64,000 nt of DNA from Methanoculleus sp. UBA374 (GTDB lineage Archaea > Halobacteriota > Methanomicrobia > Methanomicrobiales > Methanoculleaceae). The stretch spans positions 1 through 64,000 of the forward strand of contig DAYL01000018.1 in the NCBI GenBank assembly GCA_002508705.1, given 5' to 3'. A program made the position numbers and the translations under genes. Shown here piece by piece: positions 1 to 8,602 of this stretch. Below the pieces are notes generated by a model, which searched no databases, was not told the origin of the DNA, and saw nothing but the letters and a program-made list of their open reading frames with translations. Each line of letters opens with the position of its first letter. Positions within the stretch are counted from its first letter, which is position 1.

Positions 1-94
1 CGTATCAGAGGTTTGACGCCAGAAAACACTCAATTTTTCGCGAGGAGGCGACAGAATGCTCTGAACTATAGGAATCGTCAGCCGCTGGAAACTT

Positions 95-448
95 TTAGGA
101 TGACTTCATTATTTCAAGGAACCAGGCAGCTTTCCTGTAGATATTCTCCTGGCATACCCAGTAGTCATTCCAGAGACTGACCCAGGTCCCGACACAGCCC
201 GGGTCCTTCAGCCCTTCCCACCCCCTGTCTTCGGGCCGATCGTGCAACGCGATAAGAGTGTCGTGGATTGCGATAATTTTCTCCTCGGTAATATCATTCA
301 CGAGCCAGCCGCATTGCGGACACCACCATCCGATTGGGATCTCGCCCGGGAGATTATCTTCATCTATATCGTGAATGAAGGCACGGGTCATCCTGACATT
401 ATCACAATATGGGCTTGGGCAGATAGGGGCGAGACGCAGCATGCTCAT
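95..448 (-). CDS. Small zinc-ribbon-like hypothetical protein
   Basis: This 117-residue protein is not one I recognise. Near the N-terminus it has CPSPYC and about 28 residues later CPQC, a spacing that fits a zinc ribbon. The rest is rich in Trp, Asp and Glu and has no signal peptide or membrane segment. Its composition looks like a real protein and not the Arg/Gly/Pro-rich translations of shadow frames in this GC-rich DNA. It stands alone with no clear operon partner, and the gene before it lies outside the window. Function is unknown. Confidence 0.5.
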   Translation of the reverse strand: MSMLRLAPICPSPYCDNVRMTRAFIHDIDEDNLPGEIPIGWWCPQCGWLVNDITEEKIIAIHDTLIALHDRPEDRGWEGLKDPGCVGTWVSLWNDYWVCQENIYRKAAWFLEIMKSS

Positions 449-487
449 CGGGCTCTATTGGATATGGCGACGTTTAGATAGATGAAT

Positions 488-742
488 TTAATCTCCGCCG
501 GAGAGATTTTTCATTTGACTCCTGGCCGGAGGACCACCCTGTCGCGATGCCTCGGCCGCGACCTCCCGATAAACCCGGGTCCGGCCCCCGACGATATGGA
601 TCGCCAGGAGACCCTCTATGATCGAAAAAACGCCCGGTAATCCCCGGTCCTGAGCGAGTAGAACAAAGGATTGTCCGGTCCCTCCAGTCTTCTTCGGGTC
701 GGCATCCTCGGCGAGTGATGCTAATCGCTCGCCTATCCGCAA
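488..742 (-). CDS. Doubtful small ORF, hypothetical
   Basis: This 84-residue reading frame begins with TTG and has no recognisable domain. It follows the ribose-1,5-bisphosphate isomerase gene on the same strand. Between the two, the isomerase frame stays open past its stop and encodes an acidic stretch containing FDEEPLSAEEIRG before a stop at about 745. That looks like the tail of a decayed gene, so the 84-residue ORF may itself be part of a degraded locus. I keep it only because no better gene occupies the space. Confidence 0.22.
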   Translation of the reverse strand: MRIGERLASLAEDADPKKTGGTGQSFVLLAQDRGLPGVFSIIEGLLAIHIVGGRTRVYREVAAEASRQGGPPARSQMKNLSGGD

Positions 743-843
743 CGCGATGGATCGTGGGATATTTTCATGTTACAGCGGGCCATCGCGGTAATGACCCCCC
801 GGATCTCCTCTGCACTGAGCGGCTCCTCGTCAAAACACCGTAT

Positions 844-1779
844 TTACCGCAGGTCCTCGATCTTCCAGCCCAGGTAATCCTTGATGACCGTATACGCGAG
901 TTCCGGCGGGATCGCCCCCTGCTCCGTGACGATCAGGTCGATATACTCCGCAGGGGTCACGTCGAAGGCCGGGTTCCGGACCCGGACGAAGGGGAGTTTC
1001 TCCGCCTCCTCGCGGGGCAGCACCTCGGAGGGGTCCCGCTCCTCGATCTCGATCAGCTCCCCGAGGATCGTCCGGGGCGCAAACTTGTAGGTCTCCGCCG
1101 CCACGATGACATTCGTCCGCGTCTCGTTTGCGGAGTGGGCGATCTGGGCGGTCCCGATCTTGTTCACCACCGCCCCGTTCACCGCAATGGCGTCGGCGCC
1201 GACGATGACGAGGTCGACATCGTTGATGAAGTAGCGGACCGCCGAATCGACGATATAGTTTGTGCGGATTCCGGCATCGTTCAGGGTCCTGATGGTGATG
1301 AGCCCCTGCCCCCGCGGCCGCACCTCCGTCGCGTAGACCTCGATATCCTTGCCCTGCCGGTGCGCCTCGAGGATGCACCCGAGCGCCGCCTCGGAGTTGC
1401 AGTGAGTCATGAGGACGTCGCCGTCGGAGATGTGGCGCGCCCCGATTGCCGCTATCTGCTCGATTGCATGCTCCGAGTGGTCGACGAACTCCGCCGCCCG
1501 GCGGAGAACCTCGTCCCGCGCGGCTTCCACGGATTCAAACGAGTCCAGGGCCCGCATCACGTATCGTACCGCGTTCGGGAGCGAGACGGCGGTCGGCCGG
1601 GTCCCGGTGAGGATATCCGCCGCCTTCCGCATCTCCATTCTGAAGGTATCGGGGTCGGATGTATCGAGACTCCCGGCATAATCCGCCAGTGCCTCCACCG
1701 CCGCCCGGGCGATCCGCCCGGCGCCCCGGATCTCCATATTCTTTATGCTTGCTGCCGTCTCACTCAGTAACATAGTCAT
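844..1779 (-). CDS. Ribose-1,5-bisphosphate isomerase (eIF2B-alpha-like)
   Basis: The enzyme converts ribose 1,5-bisphosphate to ribulose 1,5-bisphosphate in the archaeal AMP phosphorylase / type III RuBisCO nucleotide salvage pathway. The 311-residue length is normal for the family. The sequence has THCNSEAALG, containing the catalytic cysteine of the archaeal enzymes, and later VIVGADAIAVNG, containing the catalytic aspartate, followed by NKIGT. An N-terminal helical region precedes the Rossmann-like eIF2B domain. The start beginning MTMLLSE is the first ATG in a divergent intergenic region with the HAD gene at 1823. The RuBisCO and AMP phosphorylase genes are not in this window. The alternative is a methylthioribose-1-phosphate isomerase or translation-factor homologue, but the motifs favour the salvage enzyme. 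Confidence 0.9.
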   Translation of the reverse strand: MTMLLSETAASIKNMEIRGAGRIARAAVEALADYAGSLDTSDPDTFRMEMRKAADILTGTRPTAVSLPNAVRYVMRALDSFESVEAARDEVLRRAAEFVDHSEHAIEQIAAIGARHISDGDVLMTHCNSEAALGCILEAHRQGKDIEVYATEVRPRGQGLITIRTLNDAGIRTNYIVDSAVRYFINDVDLVIVGADAIAVNGAVVNKIGTAQIAHSANETRTNVIVAAETYKFAPRTILGELIEIEERDPSEVLPREEAEKLPFVRVRNPAFDVTPAEYIDLIVTEQGAIPPELAYTVIKDYLGWKIEDLR

Positions 1780-1822
1780 TCATTCAGACGACCACTACAT
1801 AGATTTATTGACGTGAACACAC

Positions 1823-2665
1823 ATGTCGGTAGCCGTTGTTTTCGATAGTGCGGGCACACTTCTGCGCACCTACCGGGTGGCGCGCGATCTCCTCCACGAT
1901 GAGATGCTGACCGAGGTCGAGACCACCACCATCACCTTCGGGGCCGAGGCAAGGGTGCTTGTCGTCCTCCACCTCCACTCCCGGGACGTCATCGAGGCGC
2001 CGGAAGACCAATTGCTCTCGGCGTTCTTCCTCGATCGGTCGATCGGGTTCGGGGTAGCCTGTTCCCGGCGGGTCATCCCTGCAGAGGCGGTCGCAGAGAT
2101 CCTCTACACCGACAAACACGCCAGGATCGGCGACCTGCAGGTCTGCATCCGGCGGGTCTGGGCCTGCTGCAAGAGAGAATCAATCGTCACCATGAACAGC
2201 GGCGTGATCCTGAACATGGACCTCCCCGGGATCGAGTTCACGGTGACCACCGGCGGAAGACCGTTTGACGGCGCGAAGGAGGCCATCAGCGAACTGCACC
2301 GGATGGGCGTCCCCGCATACATCGCATCGGGGGACCGCATCACCAAACTCGAACGGATGGGCGACTACCTCGGCATCCCCCGGGAACGGGTCTACGGTAT
2401 CGCCACGCCCTCGATGAAAGCCCGGATCATCGAAGACCTCAAAGAGCAGTATGATAAGGTTGTTATGGTCGGGGATGCCATCAACGACCTGAACGCCTTC
2501 CGGAAAGCGGATCTTGCGGTGCTCACCGAGCAGCAGTCCGACCGGAAACCCGACATCCTGTACGCCACCGCCGACCGGGTCATCCGTAACGTCAGCGAGG
2601 TGCCCGGTATCGTGGCGGAACTTCTCGCGGACACCACGACGACCGGAAAAAGTGCAACAATATAA
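1823..2665 (+). CDS. HAD-superfamily protein beside the MCR-activation genes
   Basis: This 280-residue protein has the HAD phosphohydrolase motifs. Motif I is FDSAGTLL at residues 7-14, motif II is IASGD near 190, motif III is a lysine in PSMKAR near 213, and motif IV is GDAINDLNAF near 235. The nucleophile Asp8 is kept, but the second Asp of the usual DxD is Ala, as in phosphonatase-type enzymes, so ordinary phosphatase chemistry may be altered. A long insert of about 150 residues, with several cysteines near its end, sits between motifs I and II. The gene is immediately upstream of atwA on the same strand, and the atwA TATA box overlaps its end. Substrate is unknown. A link to methanogenesis is only suggested by position. 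Confidence 0.75.
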   Translation: MSVAVVFDSAGTLLRTYRVARDLLHDEMLTEVETTTITFGAEARVLVVLHLHSRDVIEAPEDQLLSAFFLDRSIGFGVACSRRVIPAEAVAEILYTDKHARIGDLQVCIRRVWACCKRESIVTMNSGVILNMDLPGIEFTVTTGGRPFDGAKEAISELHRMGVPAYIASGDRITKLERMGDYLGIPRERVYGIATPSMKARIIEDLKEQYDKVVMVGDAINDLNAFRKADLAVLTEQQSDRKPDILYATADRVIRNVSEVPGIVAELLADTTTTGKSATI

Positions 2666-2668
2666 ACC
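2661..2668 (+). promoter_or_regulatory. Probable TATA box of the atwA-mmp cluster
   Basis: The sequence tataaacc lies about 49 bases before the chosen atwA ATG at 2710 and overlaps the end of the HAD gene. A transcript starting about 25 bases downstream would have a short leader containing GAGGAG at 2698-2703, six bases before the ATG. This supports the ATG at 2710 over the upstream ATG at 2674. Confidence 0.45.
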
Positions 2669-2709
2669 CTAATATGATACCACGAGAAGACTTTAACGAG
2701 GAGCTTGAG

Positions 2710-4320
2710 ATGACCCCACTCATTACGGTGAAGGATCTCTGTATGGAGTTCAACGGGACCGTTGTACTCAACAATATCAATTTTGAGGTGGCAGAGGGAG
2801 AGACTGTCGGTATTATCGGGAGAAGCGGGGCCGGAAAGACCGTTCTTATGCACCTTATGCGGGGTGTGGACCAGCCCCCGACACGGGGTGCGGTCGTCTA
2901 TCACATCGTCGCCTGCAGTGCGTGCGACTACATCGGCGTCCCTGGCGAGAAGGGGAAGCCGTGTCCCGTCTGCGGCGGCGAACTCAAACCGGCGGACGTC
3001 AACCTCTGGGCGGAGGAGAACGCGGCGATGAAACGGCGGATCATGCGGCGGACCGCCATCATGTTCCAGCGGACGTTCGCCCTCTACGGCGATGACCGGG
3101 TGATCGAGAACGTCCTCCGGGCGCTCGACGATATCGGCTATCCGGCGGAGAAAGCGGTCAGCAGGGCGGCTGACCTCATCGACCAGGTCCGGCTCTCCCA
3201 CCGAATGATGCACATTGCCCGGGACCTCTCGGGCGGCGAGAAGCAGCGGGTGGTGCTCGCCCGTCAGCTCGCCAAGAACCCGTTCATGCTCTTTGCGGAC
3301 GAACCGACCGGGACGCTCGACCCGGAGACCGCCACGCTCGTTCACCGGATGCTCATCGAGAGCGTGAAGAAAAACGATATGGCGATGGTGGTCACGTCGC
3401 ACTTCTCAAGCGTCATCGAGGACGTCGCGGACCGTGCGATCCTCCTTGAAAACGGGGAGATCAAAGAGATCGGAGCCCCGGAGGCCGTAATCAACCGGTT
3501 CATGGAGAACTACAGCGACGTCGAACAGCACGAGGCGGGAGTGGTCGGCGAGAAGATCCTGGTCGCCCGGGACGTGGTCAAGCGTTACCTCTCGGTCGAC
3601 CGGGGCGTGGTCAGGGCGGTCAACGGTGTCTCCTTCGATGTCTCCGAACAGGAGATCTTCGGGATCATCGGCAAGAGCGGTGCGGGTAAGACGACCCTCT
3701 CCCGGATCATAGCGGGGGTCCTTGAGCCCACGAGCGGCGAGATGAACATCCGGATCGGGGACGACTGGATCGACATGACCAAACCCGGGATCGAGCACCG
3801 GGGCCGGGCGAAGGGCTACATCGGCCTCCTCCACCAGGAGTACGACCTCTACCCGCACAGGACGGTGCTCGACAACCTCACCGACGCCATAGGCCTGGAA
3901 TTCCCCAAAGAACTCGCGATGAGGAAGGCGATCATCACCCTCGGCATGGCCGGGTTTGCCCCCGAGAAGAGCCGCGAGATCCTGGACCGCTACCCCGGTC
4001 AACTCTCCGAGGGCGAGAAGCACCGGGTGGCCCTCGCCCAGGTCCTCATCCGCGAACCCCTGCTCGTCGTCCTCGACGAACCGACCGGCACGATGGACCC
4101 CATCACGAAGATCGACGTAAAACACTCGATTCTTCACGCCCGCGCGGAGATGGACGAGACGTTTATTGTGGTATCGCACGACATGGAGTTCGTCCGGGAT
4201 ATCTGCGACCGGGTGGTGCTCATGCGGGGGGGCAAGATCATCAAGATGGGCCCGACGGAGGAGGTGCTCGCTCACCTCACCGAGGATGAGCGACGGGTGA
4301 TGGGAGCACCTGCTCCCTGA
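2710..4320 (+). CDS. atwA: Methyl-coenzyme M reductase component A2 (AtwA), double ABC ATPase
   Basis: Component A2 is the ATPase that drives reductive activation of the nickel cofactor F430 of methyl-coenzyme M reductase. The protein has two ABC ATPase halves in one chain of 536 residues. The first half has Walker A GRSGAGKT, signature LSGGE and Walker B LFADEPT. The second has GKSGAGKT, LSEGE and VVLDEPT. An insert in the first half carries CSACDY and CPVCG, a four-cysteine zinc-binding loop typical of A2. No membrane segments are present. The gene leads a run of methanogenesis marker genes, and the mmp3 reading frame begins within a few bases of its stop. I chose the ATG at 2710 because GAGGAG is well spaced before it. 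Confidence 0.95.
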   Translation: MTPLITVKDLCMEFNGTVVLNNINFEVAEGETVGIIGRSGAGKTVLMHLMRGVDQPPTRGAVVYHIVACSACDYIGVPGEKGKPCPVCGGELKPADVNLWAEENAAMKRRIMRRTAIMFQRTFALYGDDRVIENVLRALDDIGYPAEKAVSRAADLIDQVRLSHRMMHIARDLSGGEKQRVVLARQLAKNPFMLFADEPTGTLDPETATLVHRMLIESVKKNDMAMVVTSHFSSVIEDVADRAILLENGEIKEIGAPEAVINRFMENYSDVEQHEAGVVGEKILVARDVVKRYLSVDRGVVRAVNGVSFDVSEQEIFGIIGKSGAGKTTLSRIIAGVLEPTSGEMNIRIGDDWIDMTKPGIEHRGRAKGYIGLLHQEYDLYPHRTVLDNLTDAIGLEFPKELAMRKAIITLGMAGFAPEKSREILDRYPGQLSEGEKHRVALAQVLIREPLLVVLDEPTGTMDPITKIDVKHSILHARAEMDETFIVVSHDMEFVRDICDRVVLMRGGKIIKMGPTEEVLAHLTEDERRVMGAPAP

Positions 4321-4330
4321 GGTGCCGACG

Positions 4331-5860
4331 ATGAAGATCGACCTGGACGGGAAGGCTGTAGAGATGCCGTCTGGGTCCCGGCTCGGGGACCTCCTCCCCG
4401 GGCGGGACGTGCGGTGCAGCGTTGCGGTCATCCGCCCGATGATCGCCGAGGAGGGCAGCGCGGAGGTGCAGGAGGTCCGGTTCGTCACCACGGCCGGGGA
4501 TATGGTCGTCGAGGTGGCGGACCCTGCCGTGGTCTCCCGGATCTTCGTGTCCGGGCTTGCCGAACAACTGCGCCTGCACTGGCAGGACCGGCACGCCGCA
4601 GCCTTCGGGCCTTTTGCATCGGACGTGCGGCCCGCACGGGAGCCTGGCCGATACGAGCGGGGCGACGTGATCCTCGGGTGCGGCGGTTACGACCCCGCCC
4701 GGTCATACCTGATCTTCTCGCGCATGAGCCATACCGCCGACTACGGCGCTCCGGCGAACGGCGGGGTCATCGGCAGGGTCGTTACCGGCCGGGGGCTGCT
4801 CGACCGTATCGGCGAAGGCGACCGGGTCACCGGGGTCGAGCGGGTGCTCAGGCGTGCGGACCGGTCGCACGCGATCGTCACCCGCGATGCGGCGTTCCCG
4901 CTCGAAGACGGAATGCAGGTCGTCTCCTACGTGGAAGCGGAGGTGCAGGGGTTCGGAAAAGACGGGATCGATACCCGGACCGCCCGGAGCGTCGAGCACT
5001 TCCTCCTCTCCGTGAAGAAGGGCAACTTCCCGGTGGACCGTTCGAGCAGCACCCACATCGCCGACACGCACCTGGTCCCGACGAAGGTCCCGGAGGAGTT
5101 CTCCGGACCGAGACTTGAAGGGACCGTTACGATCCGGACCGCCGGAAAATCTTCGGGAGCCATCTACATCTACACGCAGGGCGTATCGGCAAGTCCGGTG
5201 CACACCGTCGTCGGTCGGGTGGTCCACGGCATCGAACTCGCCCGGTTTGCCGGTAAGGGAGACCTTCTTGCCCTCCGGGCCGATCCGGAACAGTTCGATC
5301 TGGTCGGTCTTTCGCTTGAGGAGGCCGGGGATGCCGCCGCCCGGCGGGGTATCGCCCTCACCGCAGACTCGACCGAAGGCGACCGCGTGGTGGTCGGCCA
5401 GACCCCCGAAACAACCCTCGAGGTTCTCGCCGGGGGGGCGGTCCGGGTCGCAACAAAGCCCGCCGACCACGTCATCAGCATCACCCTCGACGGGGCGGCC
5501 GCCCCCCGGTCGGTCACGATCTTCCGCGAGGTGACCGGGCTCAAACATCACGCCGTCGGAAAGATGCCGCTCGTCTTCATCTTCGAAGACGTCTTCCTCT
5601 TCAAGCCGAAGATCGGCAAGGGCGTCGCGATCATCCCGGAGAACACTCCCACGGGCGAGGTGCCGGCCCTCACCCTTGCGATGACGAACGACTCCCGGCG
5701 GGGCGTCGGCATGGTCGGCATCCGTATGACGCCGAACGCCGAGTTCGGCCCGACTGCCGAGCCGCTCACGGGGACGAACGTCATCGGGAAGGTGCTTGAT
5801 GCGGGGAACCTTGCCGGGATGCGCGAAGGAGCGACGGTATATGTAAGGGAGGTGGAGTGA
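4331..5860 (+). CDS. mmp3: Methanogenesis marker protein 3 (MCR activation)
   Basis: This 509-residue protein matches methanogenesis marker 3, a methanogen-specific protein found in the ATP-dependent methyl-coenzyme M reductase activation complex. The C-terminal part carries a cyclophilin-like region with repeated glycine-rich strands, including the stretch around FGPTAEPLTGTNVIG. An in-frame GTG lies at 4322, but the ATG at 4331 has GAGGTG six bases before it and is preferred. The gene follows atwA closely, and the mmp6 start overlaps its stop. Family membership is recognised from sequence; the role in activation comes from published work on methanogens and is not visible in the sequence itself. 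Confidence 0.9.
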   Translation: MKIDLDGKAVEMPSGSRLGDLLPGRDVRCSVAVIRPMIAEEGSAEVQEVRFVTTAGDMVVEVADPAVVSRIFVSGLAEQLRLHWQDRHAAAFGPFASDVRPAREPGRYERGDVILGCGGYDPARSYLIFSRMSHTADYGAPANGGVIGRVVTGRGLLDRIGEGDRVTGVERVLRRADRSHAIVTRDAAFPLEDGMQVVSYVEAEVQGFGKDGIDTRTARSVEHFLLSVKKGNFPVDRSSSTHIADTHLVPTKVPEEFSGPRLEGTVTIRTAGKSSGAIYIYTQGVSASPVHTVVGRVVHGIELARFAGKGDLLALRADPEQFDLVGLSLEEAGDAAARRGIALTADSTEGDRVVVGQTPETTLEVLAGGAVRVATKPADHVISITLDGAAAPRSVTIFREVTGLKHHAVGKMPLVFIFEDVFLFKPKIGKGVAIIPENTPTGEVPALTLAMTNDSRRGVGMVGIRMTPNAEFGPTAEPLTGTNVIGKVLDAGNLAGMREGATVYVREVE

Positions 5861-6321
5861 TGGCCGAGTATATACCCGCGTACGTAGGTACGGTGACGAA
5901 ATACGTCTTCGTCGAATCCCCGACCATGACCCCCGGCGAGCTCGCGCTCCGGGCGTACGAGGTCTCCGAGGGCGTCCTGATCAAGGAGACGTGTTTCGGA
6001 CTGCAGGTGACGGGCGAACCGGAGGCGGTCGACCGCCTCATCGACACGATCCGCGGGTTCGATCCCAATCACATCTTTGTCAAGGACCGGGGGTTCCCGC
6101 CCGGCGACCCGAGACGGTGCCGGGCGAACCTCGGCGGAGCGCGGCCGGGCTATCTCGGCCATGAGCGGGAGTTCCGGATTCTCCGCTATATCACCCACGG
6201 CCTTGAGGAACTCGACCGGCGGGGGGCGGAGGAGCCGGCGGCACCGCCCGCACGCGAGAAGAAGAAACCCACACTGGATATTAAGCGATTACAAGAACTG
6301 ATAGAGACAGAGGAGCCCTGA
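5860..6321 (+). CDS. mmp6: Methanogenesis marker protein 6
   Basis: This 153-residue soluble protein matches marker 6. The N-terminus resembles the family, with a conserved stretch around YVGTVTKYVFVESPTMTPGE and later FVKDRGFPPGDPRRCRANL. The C-terminal 30 residues are Lys/Glu/Ala-rich and look flexible. The ATG overlaps the mmp3 stop as TGATG, indicating translational coupling, and the purine-rich stretch GGGAGGTGG lies just upstream. A GTG one codon earlier is possible. The biochemical function is not established; position and co-occurrence tie it to methyl-coenzyme M reductase activation or maturation. Confidence 0.88.
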   Translation: MAEYIPAYVGTVTKYVFVESPTMTPGELALRAYEVSEGVLIKETCFGLQVTGEPEAVDRLIDTIRGFDPNHIFVKDRGFPPGDPRRCRANLGGARPGYLGHEREFRILRYITHGLEELDRRGAEEPAAPPAREKKKPTLDIKRLQELIETEEP

Positions 6322-6326
6322 ACAGA

Positions 6327-6782
6327 ATGGCAAAGGTGTTTATCTATCCTGCAACGAGCCTCATCCTCTCCGACCTGGTGGCCCGGTTCGGACATAAACC
6401 GCTCGGTGCAGCCCTCGGTATCCGGGAACGGATACAAACCGCCGGGATCGACTCCCCGCCCCTGCAGATCACGCCCGAAGAGCCCAAGCGCGGCCTGAAG
6501 TATGCGGCGGTTGAGGTGCCGTCAGGTGTTCGGGGGCGGATGGCGATCTACGGGCCTCTCATTGAAGAGGCCGAGGCTGCGATCATCGTTACCGACGCGG
6601 ACTTCGCGTTCGGGTGCATGGGGTGCGCCCGCACCGACGAGTTGATCCTCTTCTCCCTGCGCCAGAGCGGCATCCCGATCCTGGAACTGAAGTATCCCAC
6701 GGACGAGGAGGAAGGCGTGCAGTTCGTCGCCGCCATCAAGAAGTTCCTTGCCGGTCTCCCGAAAGAGGAGGGCAAGGCATGA
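6327..6782 (+). CDS. mmp5: Methanogenesis marker protein 5
   Basis: This 151-residue protein matches marker 5, a methanogen-specific family of unknown mechanism. A conserved [12 protein letters not shown] segment near residues 92-103 contains two cysteines and could bind metal or a cluster. The fold looks like alternating alpha/beta with hydrophobic strands such as [11 protein letters not shown]. The gene lies five bases after mmp6 and its stop overlaps the mmp15 ATG in an ATGA arrangement, so it is part of the same transcript. The family assignment is firm and the function is inferred from neighbours. Confidence 0.87.
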   Translation: MAKVFIYPATSLILSDLVARFGHKPLGAALGIRERIQTAGIDSPPLQITPEEPKRGLKYAAVEVPSGVRGRMAIYGPLIEEAEAAIIVTDADFAFGCMGCARTDELILFSLRQSGIPILELKYPTDEEEGVQFVAAIKKFLAGLPKEEGKA

Positions 6783-8017
6783 CCCGAAAAGTAAGGATCG
6801 CCCAGCTCTCCTGCGGCGCCGAGTACAGCGGCGTCCAGAAGGAGATCTATGCGGCCGCCGAAGCGGTGGGCGCCGAAGTCTTCTTCCCCGATATCGCCCT
6901 CGCCGACGTCGAGCGAGCGGTCGATGCGTTCGGGCTGGACGTCAAAAGTGCCGACTTAAAACTCATGATCGCCCGGGGCCTGGCTCTGGTGGAGGGAAAA
7001 GTCGATGCGGACGGGGTCTTCATCGGCACCTGCTTCCGGTGCGCCGAGGCGGCTATCGTGAGAAACGAACTCCGGCGGTACATCCCCGAACACTCGCGGC
7101 TGCCGGTGGTGAGTTACTCCTTCACCGAGCGGACGACCGCAGGGACCCTTCTCACGAGGATGGAGGCCCTGACCACCATCGCCAGACGGAGGGCCCTCCT
7201 TGCCCGCGAGGAGCAGACCGGGATCACCATGGGCGTCGATTCGGGGTCGAGCACGACAAAGGCGGTCGTGATGAAGGACAACAGGATCGTCGGCACCGGC
7301 TGGCTCCCGACGACCGAGGTGCTCAAGAGCGCCGAAGGCACCATCGCCCAGGCGCTTGAGATGGCGGGCATCGCACGGGAGGATGTCCAGGCGATCGGGA
7401 CCACCGGATACGGGCGGTTCCTGGTCGGAAAGCACCTCAAGGCCGACCTGATCCAGGAAGAACTGACGGTGAACTCGAAGGGCGCCGTCTACCTCGCCGG
7501 CCACCAGCGGGGAGCCTCGACCGTCATCGACATCGGCGGCATGGACAACAAAGCCATCAGCGTGATCGACGGTATCCCCGGGACGTTCACCATGGGCGGG
7601 ATCTGCGCCGGTGCGAGCGGCCGGTTCCTGGAGATGACCGCGAAGCGCCTCGGCGTGGACATCACCGAACTCGGGCCCCTCGCCATGAAAGGCATCGGAA
7701 AGAACGTCCCGATGAACAGTTACTGCATCGTCTTCGGGACGCAGAGCCTGGTGAACGCGCTTGCGGCAGGGAGTTCGCCCGAGGACGTGGCGGCTGCGGC
7801 CTGCCACAGCGTTGCGGAGCAGGTCTTTGAGCAGCAGCTGCAGGAGATCGATATCAAGGAGCCGGTGATCATGGTGGGCGGCACCTCGCTGATCGAGGGG
7901 CTGGTCTACGCGATGGGCCAGCTCCTGCAGACCGAGATCATCGTCCCGCCCTATTCCCAGTATATCGGCGCGGTCGGGTCCGCCCTGCTTGCGTCCGGGT
8001 TTGTCCAGGGGGAGTAG
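6779..8017 (+). CDS. mmp15: Methanogenesis marker protein 15, BcrAD/BadF-type ASKHA ATPase
   Basis: This 412-residue protein matches marker 15. From about residue 145 it is an ASKHA ATPase of the activator family related to 2-hydroxyglutaryl-CoA dehydratase component A. It has [12 protein letters not shown] as phosphate loop 1, [20 protein letters not shown] as phosphate loop 2, [11 protein letters not shown] carrying the cysteine expected at a subunit-bridging iron-sulfur site, and [10 protein letters not shown] as the adenosine motif. The N-terminal 140 residues are a separate domain with paired cysteines in [10 protein letters not shown]. Activators of this type couple ATP hydrolysis to low-potential electron transfer, which suits methyl-coenzyme M reductase activation. 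The true start is the ATG overlapping the mmp5 stop. Confidence 0.9.
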   Translation: MTRKVRIAQLSCGAEYSGVQKEIYAAAEAVGAEVFFPDIALADVERAVDAFGLDVKSADLKLMIARGLALVEGKVDADGVFIGTCFRCAEAAIVRNELRRYIPEHSRLPVVSYSFTERTTAGTLLTRMEALTTIARRRALLAREEQTGITMGVDSGSSTTKAVVMKDNRIVGTGWLPTTEVLKSAEGTIAQALEMAGIAREDVQAIGTTGYGRFLVGKHLKADLIQEELTVNSKGAVYLAGHQRGASTVIDIGGMDNKAISVIDGIPGTFTMGGICAGASGRFLEMTAKRLGVDITELGPLAMKGIGKNVPMNSYCIVFGTQSLVNALAAGSSPEDVAAAACHSVAEQVFEQQLQEIDIKEPVIMVGGTSLIEGLVYAMGQLLQTEIIVPPYSQYIGAVGSALLASGFVQGE

Positions 8018-8602
8018 ATGCCCCCGTTGACCTACTTCGTCGTCGAATCTCCCGATGCCGTCGGGAGAGAAGTCTACGAACGGATCGCGTCGGACGTGCT
8101 CCAGGACCTCGACCTCATCAAGGTGATCGACCGGCTGCACATCTACGTCGACCCGAAGGTGCCGATCTTCGTCGCTGCAGGGCTGCTCCGCCATATGCCG
8201 CGTGAGATCCGCGTCAGCGACTTTGCAAACATCAATCCCGGCGACGCGGAGATCGTTCTCGACATCGGCGACGAGACTTACCTTGCGCCGCTGCTCCGGA
8301 AACTCTGGGCCCGCTTTGGAAAAGAGAACGTCGATCAGCCGGACCGGTTTACGGTCGTCCTCCCGGCCGGCGTGGTCGGAGAAGAGGAACTTGAGAGACT
8401 GGTGGTGGCCGACCCGAGCGAGACGCTGTATAAAGACGTCATCTACGCGCTTCAGTACATCGCTCCCGAGGGGTTCAAGGTCCGCCGCCAGTATATCAAG
8501 AACGGTAAGTTTTACTACGTGGCAAGCGAGGATACTCTGCCGGGAGACATCGTAGAAACGGTTGTCGCGCCGATCTTTGCAAAGATGGGGGAGACGTTAT
8601 GA
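8018..8602 (+). CDS. mmp17: Methanogenesis marker protein 17
   Basis: This 194-residue soluble protein matches marker 17, a methanogen-specific protein reported in the methyl-coenzyme M reductase activation complex. The ATG directly follows the mmp15 stop, and its own stop overlaps the mmp7 ATG. No cysteine motif, signal peptide or membrane segment is visible, so a structural or scaffold role is likelier than catalysis. The family assignment rests on overall similarity and on its position between mmp15 and mmp7. The structural role is inference. Confidence 0.88.
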   Translation: MPPLTYFVVESPDAVGREVYERIASDVLQDLDLIKVIDRLHIYVDPKVPIFVAAGLLRHMPREIRVSDFANINPGDAEIVLDIGDETYLAPLLRKLWARFGKENVDQPDRFTVVLPAGVVGEEELERLVVADPSETLYKDVIYALQYIAPEGFKVRRQYIKNGKFYYVASEDTLPGDIVETVVAPIFAKMGETL

